64,000 nucleotides of DNA from JAEUIX01 sp964611125. GTDB lineage: Bacteria; Planctomycetota; Phycisphaerae; Phycisphaerales; UBA1924. Shown in pieces: positions 6,229-14,823 of the stretch. Each line of letters begins with the position of its first letter. Position 1 is the stretch's first letter. The notes under the pieces are model-generated. The model had not been told where the DNA came from. It was given only the letters and a program-made list of their open reading frames with translations, and searched no databases. The stretch is taken from assembly GCA_964611125.1 (NCBI GenBank), contig CAZSZO010000012.1, positions 1 to 64,000 of the forward strand, read 5' to 3'. A program made the translations under genes and the position numbers.

Positions 6229-9009
6229 GTGACGGATCGAGCGGATTACACAAAGGGGCAGTGGGCGAGCGGGGGGGACGGAGGAGCACGTGGGGGGCGG
6301 AAACAGGAGGCGCGGGAGTACGCGCACTTTGTCTGGCAGCAGGCCTGTGGCGGGCCGCTCGGGCACGAGAACATCGACCATCCCGCGGCCAGGGATCTGC
6401 TCGCGGCCTTCGGGATCGACGTGACCAAGCTGCCCGGCGGGCGCGTGCCGACCTGGCTGAGGTGGTTCGGTAACGGGCCGCACGGCTGGAAGCACCTCGA
6501 GGGCAAGAGCCAGCGGAAATCCGGGCCGGGGCTGGTGTGCGTGACCATGGATGAGCTGGGGGCCTTCGCGGGGATCGTCTGCGCCTATGACCAGGCGCTG
6601 CATGCCGGAGACGGGGCGATCGCCGGGCAGCGGCTGAAGTACTGGCGCGAAGGGAACAGCAAGTGCGAGGGGTTCGTGCGGCTGACGAGCGCCATCCCCG
6701 CGGGGACGCTGTTTGTGGCCCATGATCTGGCCTCGGCGCTGGCGCTGAGCATCGCCCTGGTGGGGCGGGTGAAGGGCGGGCAACACGATGGAGCCGCCGC
6801 GGCGGTGTGGTGGTGGGGCGGGGCGAGCCTGCGCACCGTGACGCTGCCCAAGAAAGGACTGGGGGCGGCTGGGCATCGACCAGGCGGCGTGCACACGGTG
6901 GTGCTGTGCGGGGCCCTGAAGGGCGAGAGGGACGCGGGGCTGATGGCGATCGCGGCCAACCTGGTGGCCGAGCGTTGCCGCAAGAACGGCGGCAACACCG
7001 TGCGGGTGGAGGTGCGGACGCCCAGCGCGGCGATCGCGCCCGAGCTGGTCAAGGCGGCTGAAGGGAGCGGTGGCGAGAAGCCCGAAGACGGTGACGGTGG
7101 GGCGGGGAGCGATGGCGTCACGTGGGCCGACGTGCTGCGGCGGTACGGGCCCGAGGCGGTTGCGAGGGGGGTGCTCGAGGGCATCGAGCTGAGGGGCGAG
7201 GAGCCGCCGGCTGCCGAGGGTGGGGGCGGGGGTGCTGGGGGCGAAGACGATGGGCTGGTGGAGCTTGATGGCGGGGATCGGCGGAGGCCGTTGCCGATGG
7301 CGGACCTCGACTTGGCCAAGATGTTCCTTCTCGAGCACTACGCGCCCCAGCCGGCTGACAATGGGGACTGGGCGCCGCGGGCGGGGCTGTGCCATTACCT
7401 GGTGTATGTGCCCGACTCGAAAGAGGGCGGGACGTTTCACCGGTTCAACGCTTCGAGCTGGGAGGAAGTGTCGGCCGACGCGATCGAGGGCGGCGTGCGA
7501 GCATGGATGACGCCCTGCGCCCGCGCCAAGCCCAACACCAAGGCCGAGGGCGGGGTGGAGTGGCTGCCCTACAACCCGTCGGCCCGGAAGGTGAGCGACG
7601 TGCGGCGGGCGATCCAGCAGCTCGTACTGGTGCAGCCGCGGCGGCCCGAGGGGGACAGTGATCAGACGCGGCCGCAGCGGTTCTGGCTGAAGCCGACGTT
7701 TGATGATCACGGCAAGCCGATCTGGTCGCTGAAGCCCTGGGAGCGGGTGGACACGGCGCCCGAGCAGAGCGGGCGGCCGCCCGCGGCGAGCGTCATGGCG
7801 TTCCTGAACGCCCAGCTGTCGACAGTCGAGCTGCACCGCCGGCGGGTGGTGACGTGGGCGCCCTCGCCGCTGTTGTTCAACCACACGGTGTTCCAGTATC
7901 GCCTGCCGATCAACGAGCTCGCCGACGCCGTCGCGGATGATGACTTCGGTCCGCTGCTGCAGCACCATGCCCCGGCCCTGATGGAGTATTTGCGGGTGTC
8001 GGGGCTGCCGCAGGAGGAGATCTCGTTTCTGCGGTGCTGGGCGGGGTATGCCCAGCAGATGAGGCTGGACCTGAAGTTCGCCAACATGCTGTTCCTGACT
8101 GGGCCGGGCGATGGCGGTAAGGGCACGATGGGCGAGGCGATCATGGCGGCCGTCGGCGCCAACAACGTGGTGGCTACGTCGCTCGACGACATGGTCGAGC
8201 AGTTTCACATGTCGTCTTGGCGACGGAAGCTGCTGGCGGTGTGCGATGAGCAGGAGGGCATGCCCTGGAATCAGGCCGCCAAGGCCCTGCGGGTGGCCAA
8301 GGTGGTGAGTGGGGGCGGCGCGCTCTCGGTGCGCGACCTGCATGAATCGGCCACCACCGAGCGGCTGCACTGCCGGATGCTGTTTCTCTGCAACGAGATG
8401 CCCGACCTGAGGGACAAGAGCGGCACGCTGCCCAACCGGCTGCGGGTGATCGAGTTCCAGAAGTCGCACACCGCCAGGCCCAGGCGCGAGCTCAAAGAGG
8501 GCATCATGGCCCAGGGCCTGGGCGCTGTGCTGTGGGGCATGGTGGGACAGATCGAGCTGGCGGCGGTGGGGCCGGCGGCCCTGGCTCAGCCGGCCAGGAG
8601 CTCGACGGTGCTGCGGATCTTTGTCGGCAGCTCATCGCCACTGGACGGGTTCATTGTGCCGGCGGGGGCCGTCGCCGAGGGTGACGAGCTGGTGATGGTG
8701 ACCAATGACGTGGCGGACTGGGTGGACTTCGGGGAGATGCACAAAGCGTACTGCCTGCACGTGGAGAGCGACGCCGACAAGGTGAAGCAGCGGCACGTGA
8801 TGAAGACCGTGCTCAGCCCCCTGCGTAAAGCGGGCTGGACGGGCGAAGAGCAGGGTGGCCGGTTCATGGGCCTGCGAACCACCGACGTGTACCGGACGCG
8901 TGTGGCGGGCACGCTGAGCGGCGTGGCGGGTATGGCGAAGCACGCTCGGCCCAGCCGCGGGGGTGAAGAGCCGCCGACCCGAACCGATGGCGTTGATCTG
9001 CCCATCTGA
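6229..9009 (+). CDS. Phage primase-helicase (Toprim/SF3 type)
   Basis: This 926-residue replication protein probably primes and unwinds phage DNA. A Toprim-like segment lies near residue 161 (FVAHDLASALALSIAL). A superfamily 3 helicase core follows: Walker A GPGDGGKGTM near 625, Walker B LLAVCDEQEG near 668, and sensor-type LFLCNEMPDL near 718. A D5-type region precedes the helicase, as in many phage and plasmid primases. The GTG start sits after an early-gene cluster, and a 460-bp non-coding stretch follows. An acidic Gly-rich linker joins the halves (about 280-350). Confidence 0.85.
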   Translation: MTDRADYTKGQWASGGDGGARGGRKQEAREYAHFVWQQACGGPLGHENIDHPAARDLLAAFGIDVTKLPGGRVPTWLRWFGNGPHGWKHLEGKSQRKSGPGLVCVTMDELGAFAGIVCAYDQALHAGDGAIAGQRLKYWREGNSKCEGFVRLTSAIPAGTLFVAHDLASALALSIALVGRVKGGQHDGAAAAVWWWGGASLRTVTLPKKGLGAAGHRPGGVHTVVLCGALKGERDAGLMAIAANLVAERCRKNGGNTVRVEVRTPSAAIAPELVKAAEGSGGEKPEDGDGGAGSDGVTWADVLRRYGPEAVARGVLEGIELRGEEPPAAEGGGGGAGGEDDGLVELDGGDRRRPLPMADLDLAKMFLLEHYAPQPADNGDWAPRAGLCHYLVYVPDSKEGGTFHRFNASSWEEVSADAIEGGVRAWMTPCARAKPNTKAEGGVEWLPYNPSARKVSDVRRAIQQLVLVQPRRPEGDSDQTRPQRFWLKPTFDDHGKPIWSLKPWERVDTAPEQSGRPPAASVMAFLNAQLSTVELHRRRVVTWAPSPLLFNHTVFQYRLPINELADAVADDDFGPLLQHHAPALMEYLRVSGLPQEEISFLRCWAGYAQQMRLDLKFANMLFLTGPGDGGKGTMGEAIMAAVGANNVVATSLDDMVEQFHMSSWRRKLLAVCDEQEGMPWNQAAKALRVAKVVSGGGALSVRDLHESATTERLHCRMLFLCNEMPDLRDKSGTLPNRLRVIEFQKSHTARPRRELKEGIMAQGLGAVLWGMVGQIELAAVGPAALAQPARSSTVLRIFVGSSSPLDGFIVPAGAVAEGDELVMVTNDVADWVDFGEMHKAYCLHVESDADKVKQRHVMKTVLSPLRKAGWTGEEQGGRFMGLRTTDVYRTRVAGTLSGVAGMAKHARPSRGGEEPPTRTDGVDLPI

Positions 9010-9471
9010 GGCCCGCCCCCCACTCCCCCCACTGAGAAGCTAGGCCTGGGTCAAGGCGCGATGAGCCGAGAGTGTGGCCGCGCAAGGGCTCGCGCTGCAA
9101 GAGCGAGCAGATGAGGCATTGTGCTTCATCATGCTGCATTATGCTGCATTTTGAGCGCAGCGCAGCGCTAAGGGTGAATCGACAGCGAGTCAGCGGCCCG
9201 TACCCCGCAGATGGGTGGGTGGAAAGGCAAGGTACTACCGGACGGGCGGGGGTGTGTGTGAAGACGCAAGGCCACGGGGGTGAGATTTTGGGAGGGGGGT
9301 GGGTTTGGGGCGCGCGGTTGGGGGGCGCGCGGGTTCTGGGGCGCGGGCTGGGCGGGTCGGAGTAGGGGGTTGACCGGATGGTCGGGAGGGGATAGGGTTC
9401 ATCGCTCCAAGTCTCCCCGCCGGCACTCGTCACGCCGGCCGTAGCGGCGCGCTCGCCGTTAGGGTCGAGAC
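9010..9471. other. Non-coding region, replication/structural boundary
   Basis: No convincing gene is found in these 460 bases. They hold two tandem ATGCTGCATT decamers (9131-9150) in an AT-richer patch, GC-rich G runs further on, a possible promoter near 9370-9398, and a GCCGGC-N9-GCCGGC inverted repeat near 9419-9439. It separates the replication gene from the structural operon. It could contain an origin or the late promoter; neither is proven. Confidence 0.5.
9370..9398 (+). promoter_or_regulatory. Possible sigma70-type promoter
   Basis: TTGACC and TAGGGT are separated by 17 bases, about 75-90 bases before the first structural-module gene. The -35 match is good and the -10 match is weak, so this is only a candidate. 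Confidence 0.25.
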
Positions 9472-9486
9472 TTGGAACCAACTGAG

Positions 9487-9852
9487 ATGCAATCGGCGGC
9501 GGGGAATGCGCAGGCGGTCGGTGCGCCCGTGGTCGACCAGATGGTCAAGGTGGGTGGGGTGCTCACGGCCGTGCTCGCGGCGGTCGGCGCCATCATGGCC
9601 AAGGTTGGAGCTGGGGGGCGCTGGCGGCGACGAGTCGACGCGGAGGCGCGATCGAACAAGGCGGGGCTGGTGGATCTGCGGACGCACGTGGACGAGCAAC
9701 TCGCGGCCGTCCGGGCCGAGATGCGCGACGCGGGCGATCGTGGCGAACGGGCCCTGCAGCAACTCGAACAACGGATGAGCGGTCGCTTTGACGCACAGGA
9801 CATGATGCTGCGGGCGCTGGTCGCCGCGCGCGGGGGAGGGAGCCACGGATGA
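9487..9852 (+). CDS. Small membrane protein with coiled coil
   Basis: The product is about 121 residues. It has one hydrophobic segment near the N-terminus (GVLTAVLAAVGAIMAKV) followed by a charged helical tail typical of a coiled coil. A TTG at 9472 would add five residues. It overlaps the next gene by ATGA. Holin-like or structural accessory roles are both possible. It is the nearest thing to a lysis protein seen in the window, but there is no family match. Confidence 0.5.
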   Translation: MQSAAGNAQAVGAPVVDQMVKVGGVLTAVLAAVGAIMAKVGAGGRWRRRVDAEARSNKAGLVDLRTHVDEQLAAVRAEMRDAGDRGERALQQLEQRMSGRFDAQDMMLRALVAARGGGSHG

Positions 9853-12314
9853 GCATGAGGTTGAACAACGGCTCGACGAACCAGTCGGTGGTGCACACGC
9901 TGGCTTCGGCGGCTGGCTCAGACGTGAGTCTGCTGGGCGTGGCGTTCGCAGGATGGTTCCGCCTGGACACCTTCGCGGGGACCACCGAGCTCCGGCTGGC
10001 GGGGATCGACCTGGCCGCCGGCGGAGACGGGCTGCGCGTGTTCATCAGCGCCAGCGGGTTCCTGTCCGCGACCCGCGTGATCGACGGCGTGGCCCAGACG
10101 GCGGCGATGACGGTCGGGAACTTTCCGGCCGTGGTGACCGGCGCCGACTATTTCTTCGCGGCGGTGTTCACGGGCAACCCGGCGCAGGGCCTGGGGGTGC
10201 GACTGGCCATGGCCAGGCGCGGCACCAACAGCACGCCGGTGTTCGCCACGCCCACTCAGGCGACGACGGGCACGACCTACAACAGCCTGACCGGTGCATC
10301 GCTGCGGATCGGAAACGACACGGCCCTCAGCAAGCCCTTCACCGGCACGCTCTGCGACTTCGCGATGTGGTCGGCCCCGGGCGGAACGCCCCCGCTGGCC
10401 GACGCCGATATCACCTGGCTGTACGACGGCGGGAACATGCGCGATGCGGTGGACCTGTATCCCGCGACGGGACCTTCCAACCTGATCGTGTGCGACGCCA
10501 TGTTCGCCAACAGTTCACATAACACTGTGAATAACACCGCGGGCGTGAGGCCCAATGGATCTCAGCAGAGCAACTCAATCAACAACGGCCCCCGCGCCCT
10601 GACGCTGGCCGGGCAGACCGTCACCTATCGCACCAACCTCAAGCACATGTACGACGCGGGCGACGGCGCGATGGTGAACGTGTGCCCGTCTCCTTCGTCC
10701 CCCATTTTTCGAATGCCGGGGATCCGCGACCTGGCTGGTGGCGGCGGCTCCGGCGGCGGAACGATCTACGCCAACGGCGCCGTCCAATGCGCCGGCTACG
10801 CCACCGATGACGTCTACGCCAACGCTGACAAGGCCACGGGACGGATCGCGTTCTGCGGGCGCGGCACCGCTGTGCAGATGTACGGAGAGAACGGGGTGTT
10901 CCCGTCGATCGACTGCGGCAATATCACTGTGTGCCTGGCGTTCGCCAAGCTGAATCAGCGTTTCGGGCCGCACACCATCTTCCAGTTCGCCGGCGGCGGG
11001 CGCCAGTTCACGGTGCGCATGCTGGCCGGCGGCTTGTTGCGCGTGCTCGTGCATGACGGAGGGGTCAATTATGACTGCGTCACCAGTCGGCCCTACACCA
11101 ACCCGCACTGCATGATCGTCTCCATCTCCGGCGGCCCTGGCGCAGGGCCCAAGACGTGCACGATCTGGATCGGAGATGAGAGAGAAACGCTCTCGGTGGG
11201 GTCGTACACCTCGACGTCGATCCCCCTGTACGCCTTCGGTGAGGCGTCGATCGCCGGCGGAGACATGACCATCTACAGGGCTCTTGTCTACTCCGAGGCC
11301 TTCGACGACGCCAAGGCGCTCTCTTTCCGGCAGGATTGCCGGACCGACTTCGGCATCCCGCTCAACTACAAGGCCACGATGTTCATCAATGGGTCCAGCC
11401 TGCTGGGCGCTCCGGGGGTCACCACCAACAATCGGCATCCGATCGCCTGGCTGACCACGACCTTCAACGCCTATGGAGTCCGCGCGTTCAACTACGCCCT
11501 CAGCGCCAGCGGCGGTCCTGTCATCCACGTCGGCTTCCAGCCCGGGAGCGGGAACGGCCTGGCGTTTACGCCGGGTGAGCGGGTGGTGGAGAGCGTGAGC
11601 GGCGCCTCGGGCACGTTCTGGGGGTATCTGGATACCAACGGAACTGTGGGCCTCCTGGGCCTCAGCGAGCTGCTGGTGGGGTTCTCCAACGCGGCCGGCC
11701 GCACGCTGACGGGTCAGACCAGCGGCGCTACACGCATCACCGGCGGCGGCAACACGGTGATCCTGGGCGGCACTGTGCCCGGGACCTCCAACATCGACGC
11801 GGCCGCAAACGCCAGCTTCGACGCGATCGCCGCCAGGTACGGGCCGCTGGGTCCCTTGCTGGACTGGTCGGACGTCGACACGAACTCGCTGTCGACGTCG
11901 ATCGACTACCGGGTCATCGTGGACACCAAGCTCAACTGGTTGGCGGTGCGGCGGGCGGCGAACCCGAATGTCAATATCAAGTCCATCGTGACGCCGACAG
12001 TGACGCGAGGAGGCTCGGCCGCGGCCACCTTCCCCACCACGGCGCCCCTGCTGCGCGCCCTGCTGCTGGCCAAGGTGGGCCAGGGCATCGACGTGGTGGC
12101 GGACGTGACGCAGGATCCGGTGCTGGGTGACTTTGCCGCCGGCTTCGATGATCGGCGCGCGTTCAGCCCGCTGCGGGACGGCGTCCACTTCGGCGACGAA
12201 TGGGCCAAGCGGTACGCGTCTTATGTCGCCGCGGCGATCGCGAGAGTCCTGCCGGCGGCGACGCTGAGCGTGGGCGGGCAGAGCGGAAGACCATCGGGCC
12301 GGGATCGGCCGTAA
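9849..12314 (+). CDS. Tail-spike-like protein, possible SGNH esterase
   Basis: This 821-residue protein probably belongs to the host-contact apparatus. The first half is beta-rich and resembles LamG/concanavalin-type phage proteins (for example FTGTLCDFAMWSAPGG near 160-175). The C-terminal third has features of an SGNH/GDSL hydrolase: a block-I-like MFINGSSLLG near 510 and a block-V-like DGVHFGDEWAKRY near 777, with the Asp-x-x-His pair. In block I the usual GDS is GSS, so activity is uncertain. It lies ahead of the terminase genes, away from the other tail genes, which is unusual for lambda-like phages. Confidence 0.6.
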   Translation: MSMRLNNGSTNQSVVHTLASAAGSDVSLLGVAFAGWFRLDTFAGTTELRLAGIDLAAGGDGLRVFISASGFLSATRVIDGVAQTAAMTVGNFPAVVTGADYFFAAVFTGNPAQGLGVRLAMARRGTNSTPVFATPTQATTGTTYNSLTGASLRIGNDTALSKPFTGTLCDFAMWSAPGGTPPLADADITWLYDGGNMRDAVDLYPATGPSNLIVCDAMFANSSHNTVNNTAGVRPNGSQQSNSINNGPRALTLAGQTVTYRTNLKHMYDAGDGAMVNVCPSPSSPIFRMPGIRDLAGGGGSGGGTIYANGAVQCAGYATDDVYANADKATGRIAFCGRGTAVQMYGENGVFPSIDCGNITVCLAFAKLNQRFGPHTIFQFAGGGRQFTVRMLAGGLLRVLVHDGGVNYDCVTSRPYTNPHCMIVSISGGPGAGPKTCTIWIGDERETLSVGSYTSTSIPLYAFGEASIAGGDMTIYRALVYSEAFDDAKALSFRQDCRTDFGIPLNYKATMFINGSSLLGAPGVTTNNRHPIAWLTTTFNAYGVRAFNYALSASGGPVIHVGFQPGSGNGLAFTPGERVVESVSGASGTFWGYLDTNGTVGLLGLSELLVGFSNAAGRTLTGQTSGATRITGGGNTVILGGTVPGTSNIDAAANASFDAIAARYGPLGPLLDWSDVDTNSLSTSIDYRVIVDTKLNWLAVRRAANPNVNIKSIVTPTVTRGGSAAATFPTTAPLLRALLLAKVGQGIDVVADVTQDPVLGDFAAGFDDRRAFSPLRDGVHFGDEWAKRYASYVAAAIARVLPAATLSVGGQSGRPSGRDRP

Positions 12315-12351
12315 CCGACCGTCACTCACCAGGATCACCAGGAGAATCAAT

Positions 12352-12909
12352 ATGGGCAGCTATACCGGCGCGATGGTGTACAACAAGGACGTGAGCACAG
12401 AGATCACCGTCGCCTCGCCGGCAACGCCGGCCAGGGCGTACACCAGCCTCGCCGCGGCTCTGGCGACGATCAACGCGAGCGGTGTGAGCGCCGTGGCGGA
12501 GGAGTTCCCTGGCGAAGGCGAGGGGAAGCCGATCCGACTGATCCTGTCCGCCACGATCAAAGGGGTGAGTCCGCAGACCGCCAACGAGACGCTGTACGGC
12601 GTGATCAAGACCAGCCAGGACGGCGTCGACGGGATCGAGCTGGTGAACCTCGGGACGGTGATCTGGACGGCCGGGCCCACCGCGGCGCCGGCGGCGCAGG
12701 GCGGACGGACCGGACACGTGTACCCGTCGAGCGTCTCGCTGAGCTCGACTGGGCTCCTCGAGAATCTCACGGGCCGCAGCATCGGCGTGAACGCGGCCGA
12801 GGCGGCATCCCTGACGATCTTCGATGTGGGGCCGCTGCGAGCGATCGTCCGCTGCTGCGGCAGGGGCGGGGCTACAGGGATCACGCCCAGGTCGATGCCC
12901 TGGAGGTGA
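12352..12909 (+). CDS. Unknown phage protein
   Basis: This 185-residue protein has a CAGGAG ribosome-binding sequence 8 bases upstream of its ATG. It starts MGSYTGAMVYNKD, is beta/Ala-rich and has no recognised family. Position after the spike-like gene and before the small terminase suggests a virion or spike-associated protein. The last 20 residues are Arg/Gly-rich and lead to repeat A copy 3 just after the stop. Confidence 0.5.
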   Translation: MGSYTGAMVYNKDVSTEITVASPATPARAYTSLAAALATINASGVSAVAEEFPGEGEGKPIRLILSATIKGVSPQTANETLYGVIKTSQDGVDGIELVNLGTVIWTAGPTAAPAAQGGRTGHVYPSSVSLSSTGLLENLTGRSIGVNAAEAASLTIFDVGPLRAIVRCCGRGGATGITPRSMPWR

Positions 12910-12928
12910 GGAAGGGGAGCCGGGAGGT

Positions 12929-12960
12929 GTCAACGAAGGGAGCGAAGAGAGCGAAGGGGG
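12929..12960 (+). repeat. Dispersed repeat A, copy 3
   Basis: GTCAACGAAGGGAGCGAAG is followed by AGAGCGAAGGGGG. It begins 20 bases after one stop and ends 15 bases before the ATG at 12976. It is preceded by GGGAGGT, as in copy 6. Confidence 0.8.
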
Positions 12961-12975
12961 AACACGGAACACGCA

Positions 12976-13896
12976 ATGGGTGACGAGGTGAAAAGCGGCG
13001 CGGCGGGTGGTTCGGGCGTCGGGGGGGCGTCCGAATCGCCCGCTGCGCTGGGGGGGGACACGGAGCCGGCGTACACGGCAGCGCAGATCGGCGAGATGCT
13101 GGTGCCCAAGCGCGGCAAGCGGATCATCCTGGAATGGGCAGTGATGCAGCCCACGCCCTGCCCGGTGGCTGGGGAGCGGCGCGGGAAGGGCGGGCCGGCC
13201 AAGGTGTTCAGGCTCTCGGAGGTAAAGGCGTGGGCCCGGCTCCAGGGGCTGGCGGTGGATGAGCCGGTGGAGGCGGGGGGGATGTTTGCGGCGGGGGCAG
13301 GGCAAGACCAAAGTTCGAAGAGCAAAGTTCAAAGTTCAAACCCGGAGAAGCGAGAGGCGGTGGTGCTCACCGACTTTGGGTCGATCCGCACTCACCTGCT
13401 CGCTCAGCTCGGTGAGCTGGTGTCGAGTGCGCCGCCGGCGGAATCAGCGCCGCTGGTCAAGCTCCAGCACGCCCAGGCGGTCGGGAAGCTCTCGCAGGAG
13501 CTGCGATCGATCGCCGGGGTGCTGGCGGACCTCGAGGATCGCGACACGCGCGTGATGACCCGGGCGGCGGCCGGGCAGGTGCTGTCGGAGATCGCCGAGA
13601 CCATCATGACGCTGGACACGAGCCTAGCTGCGATGGCGGCCGAGGGGGTGAGGCTGGCGATCGTCGCGGCCAGGCCCGATCCCGCAGACGCGGCCCAATT
13701 CAACAACATCGTGGCGGCGGCTCTGCGTGAGGCGGTGGAGGGGCGGCGCGCGCGGATCGCTGAAGTGATCGCCCAGAAAGCGGAGCAACTCGAGCAAGGG
13801 GGAGGCGCAGGGGTCGGCGGCGGCGAGCGGACCGGAACCGGTGCGGGGGGTGCGGGGGTCGGTGGTGTCGGGGTCGCGGGAGGGGTGGCGGCTTAG
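12976..13896 (+). CDS. Terminase small-subunit candidate
   Basis: This 306-residue protein is placed where lambda Nu1 would be. The N-terminal part (YTAAQIGEMLVPKRGKR, then VFRLSEVKAWARLQGL) resembles the winged-helix DNA-recognition domain of Nu1-type small terminases. A long helical segment at about 145-265 could mediate oligomerisation. A run of GTTCAAA-type repeat is inserted in frame at residues about 111-122 (QSSKSKVQSSN), in the linker between domains. The C-terminal tail is Gly/Val low-complexity. Assignment rests on domain shape and synteny. Confidence 0.55.
   Translation: MGDEVKSGAAGGSGVGGASESPAALGGDTEPAYTAAQIGEMLVPKRGKRIILEWAVMQPTPCPVAGERRGKGGPAKVFRLSEVKAWARLQGLAVDEPVEAGGMFAAGAGQDQSSKSKVQSSNPEKREAVVLTDFGSIRTHLLAQLGELVSSAPPAESAPLVKLQHAQAVGKLSQELRSIAGVLADLEDRDTRVMTRAAAGQVLSEIAETIMTLDTSLAAMAAEGVRLAIVAARPDPADAAQFNNIVAAALREAVEGRRARIAEVIAQKAEQLEQGGGAGVGGGERTGTGAGGAGVGGVGVAGGVAA
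13306..13341 (+). repeat. Heptamer repeat family B, copy 1
   Basis: CAAAGTTCGAAG is followed by AGCAAAGTTCAAAGTTCAAA, a short GTTCAAA-type tandem array in frame within the small-terminase candidate. A second copy is at 34893-34928. Confidence 0.65.
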
Positions 13897-13933
13897 GAGC
13901 GGGTTTCTTTCAAGAAGCAAGGGGGGGTGGTGC

Positions 13934-14815
13934 ATGGCGCGGATCTCGGACATCATGGCGTATGTGGCGTGCGCTTCGGGAAGCGAGTCGGCGCACGGCT
14001 ATATCGGTGAGTTTCGGATGGGGCTCGGGGCCGGGGCCATTGTGGTCGAACCGGTGCGGCGGGCCCGGACGCTCGGGTGCGGCGGGGTCTATGTCGATTC
14101 GCTGGGCGGAAAAGACGTTGTGCCCTCCACGGGCGAGGCGAGGTTCTCTTTCGCCCGGCTCTACTCGGCCCACCGCGGCTTCGGAGGCGCGGGCGCCGGC
14201 AAAGAGATGCGCAAGTGGGTGACCGATGCGGTGGAGCTGCTGCCAGGCGTGCTCAACGGCTGGAATGCGGTGAAGCTGGCGTACCTCGGGAATCCGTGGG
14301 GAGATGTCCGGATCTCGAGTGAGCGCGGGATGCGTTCGGTGGTGATCCTTGAATGGACGCTTGACTACATGCAGGCGTGCGGCTTCAACGCGGTGGGGAT
14401 TGACGCGCTGGCGACGATGGACCTGGAGTTGTCGGGCCAGAACCGGCAGAAGCCCTTCGGCCTCGCGACGCTCGAGGCGCTGTGCGAGAAGCACGGCCTG
14501 CACCTCTATTGCGAGGGCCCTCCGCCGCGAACATCGACCTGGCTCCACCACCTGCCGGCGATCTGCGGGACGACGCAATTGCGTCCCTGGAGGGAAGGTC
14601 GGTCGCCGTGGATGCTGCCGCTTGACGAGCTGCCAGACTGGCCGGGCTCGATCGTCCTGCACAATGGGCCCGCGGTGGACGCGGCGCTCGACAGAGCGGC
14701 CATGCCTGACCAGCTCGTGGGTCTGGTTGACCTGGCGGTGGCGTTCGAGCTCACGCCCTGCATCGGGCTGGAGTGGACGCGGGACCCTGCCCAGGACCTG
14801 CGGCTCGAAACCTGA
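13934..14815 (+). CDS. Unknown phage protein, alpha/beta fold
   Basis: This 293-residue protein starts at an ATG preceded by GGGGGGTGG. Alternating hydrophobic strands and helices (AIVVEPVRRARTLGCGGVYV; FNAVGIDALATMDLEL; LEALCEKHGLHLYCEG) suggest an alpha/beta barrel-like enzyme. I cannot assign a family. It sits between the terminase subunits. A sugar- or wall-active enzyme is one guess, since no endolysin is otherwise visible, but no catalytic motif was identified. Confidence 0.5.
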   Translation: MARISDIMAYVACASGSESAHGYIGEFRMGLGAGAIVVEPVRRARTLGCGGVYVDSLGGKDVVPSTGEARFSFARLYSAHRGFGGAGAGKEMRKWVTDAVELLPGVLNGWNAVKLAYLGNPWGDVRISSERGMRSVVILEWTLDYMQACGFNAVGIDALATMDLELSGQNRQKPFGLATLEALCEKHGLHLYCEGPPPRTSTWLHHLPAICGTTQLRPWREGRSPWMLPLDELPDWPGSIVLHNGPAVDAALDRAAMPDQLVGLVDLAVAFELTPCIGLEWTRDPAQDLRLET

Positions 14816-14823
14816 AAGGTGCT

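Noticed and set aside
6061..8469. An 802-codon minus-strand open frame
   Set aside because: Antisense of the primase-helicase gene, whose Walker motifs are clear.
9072..9365. A 97-codon plus-strand frame in the non-coding block
   Set aside because: No ribosome-binding site, Gly/Trp-rich end from G runs, overlaps the tandem decamers; not convincing.
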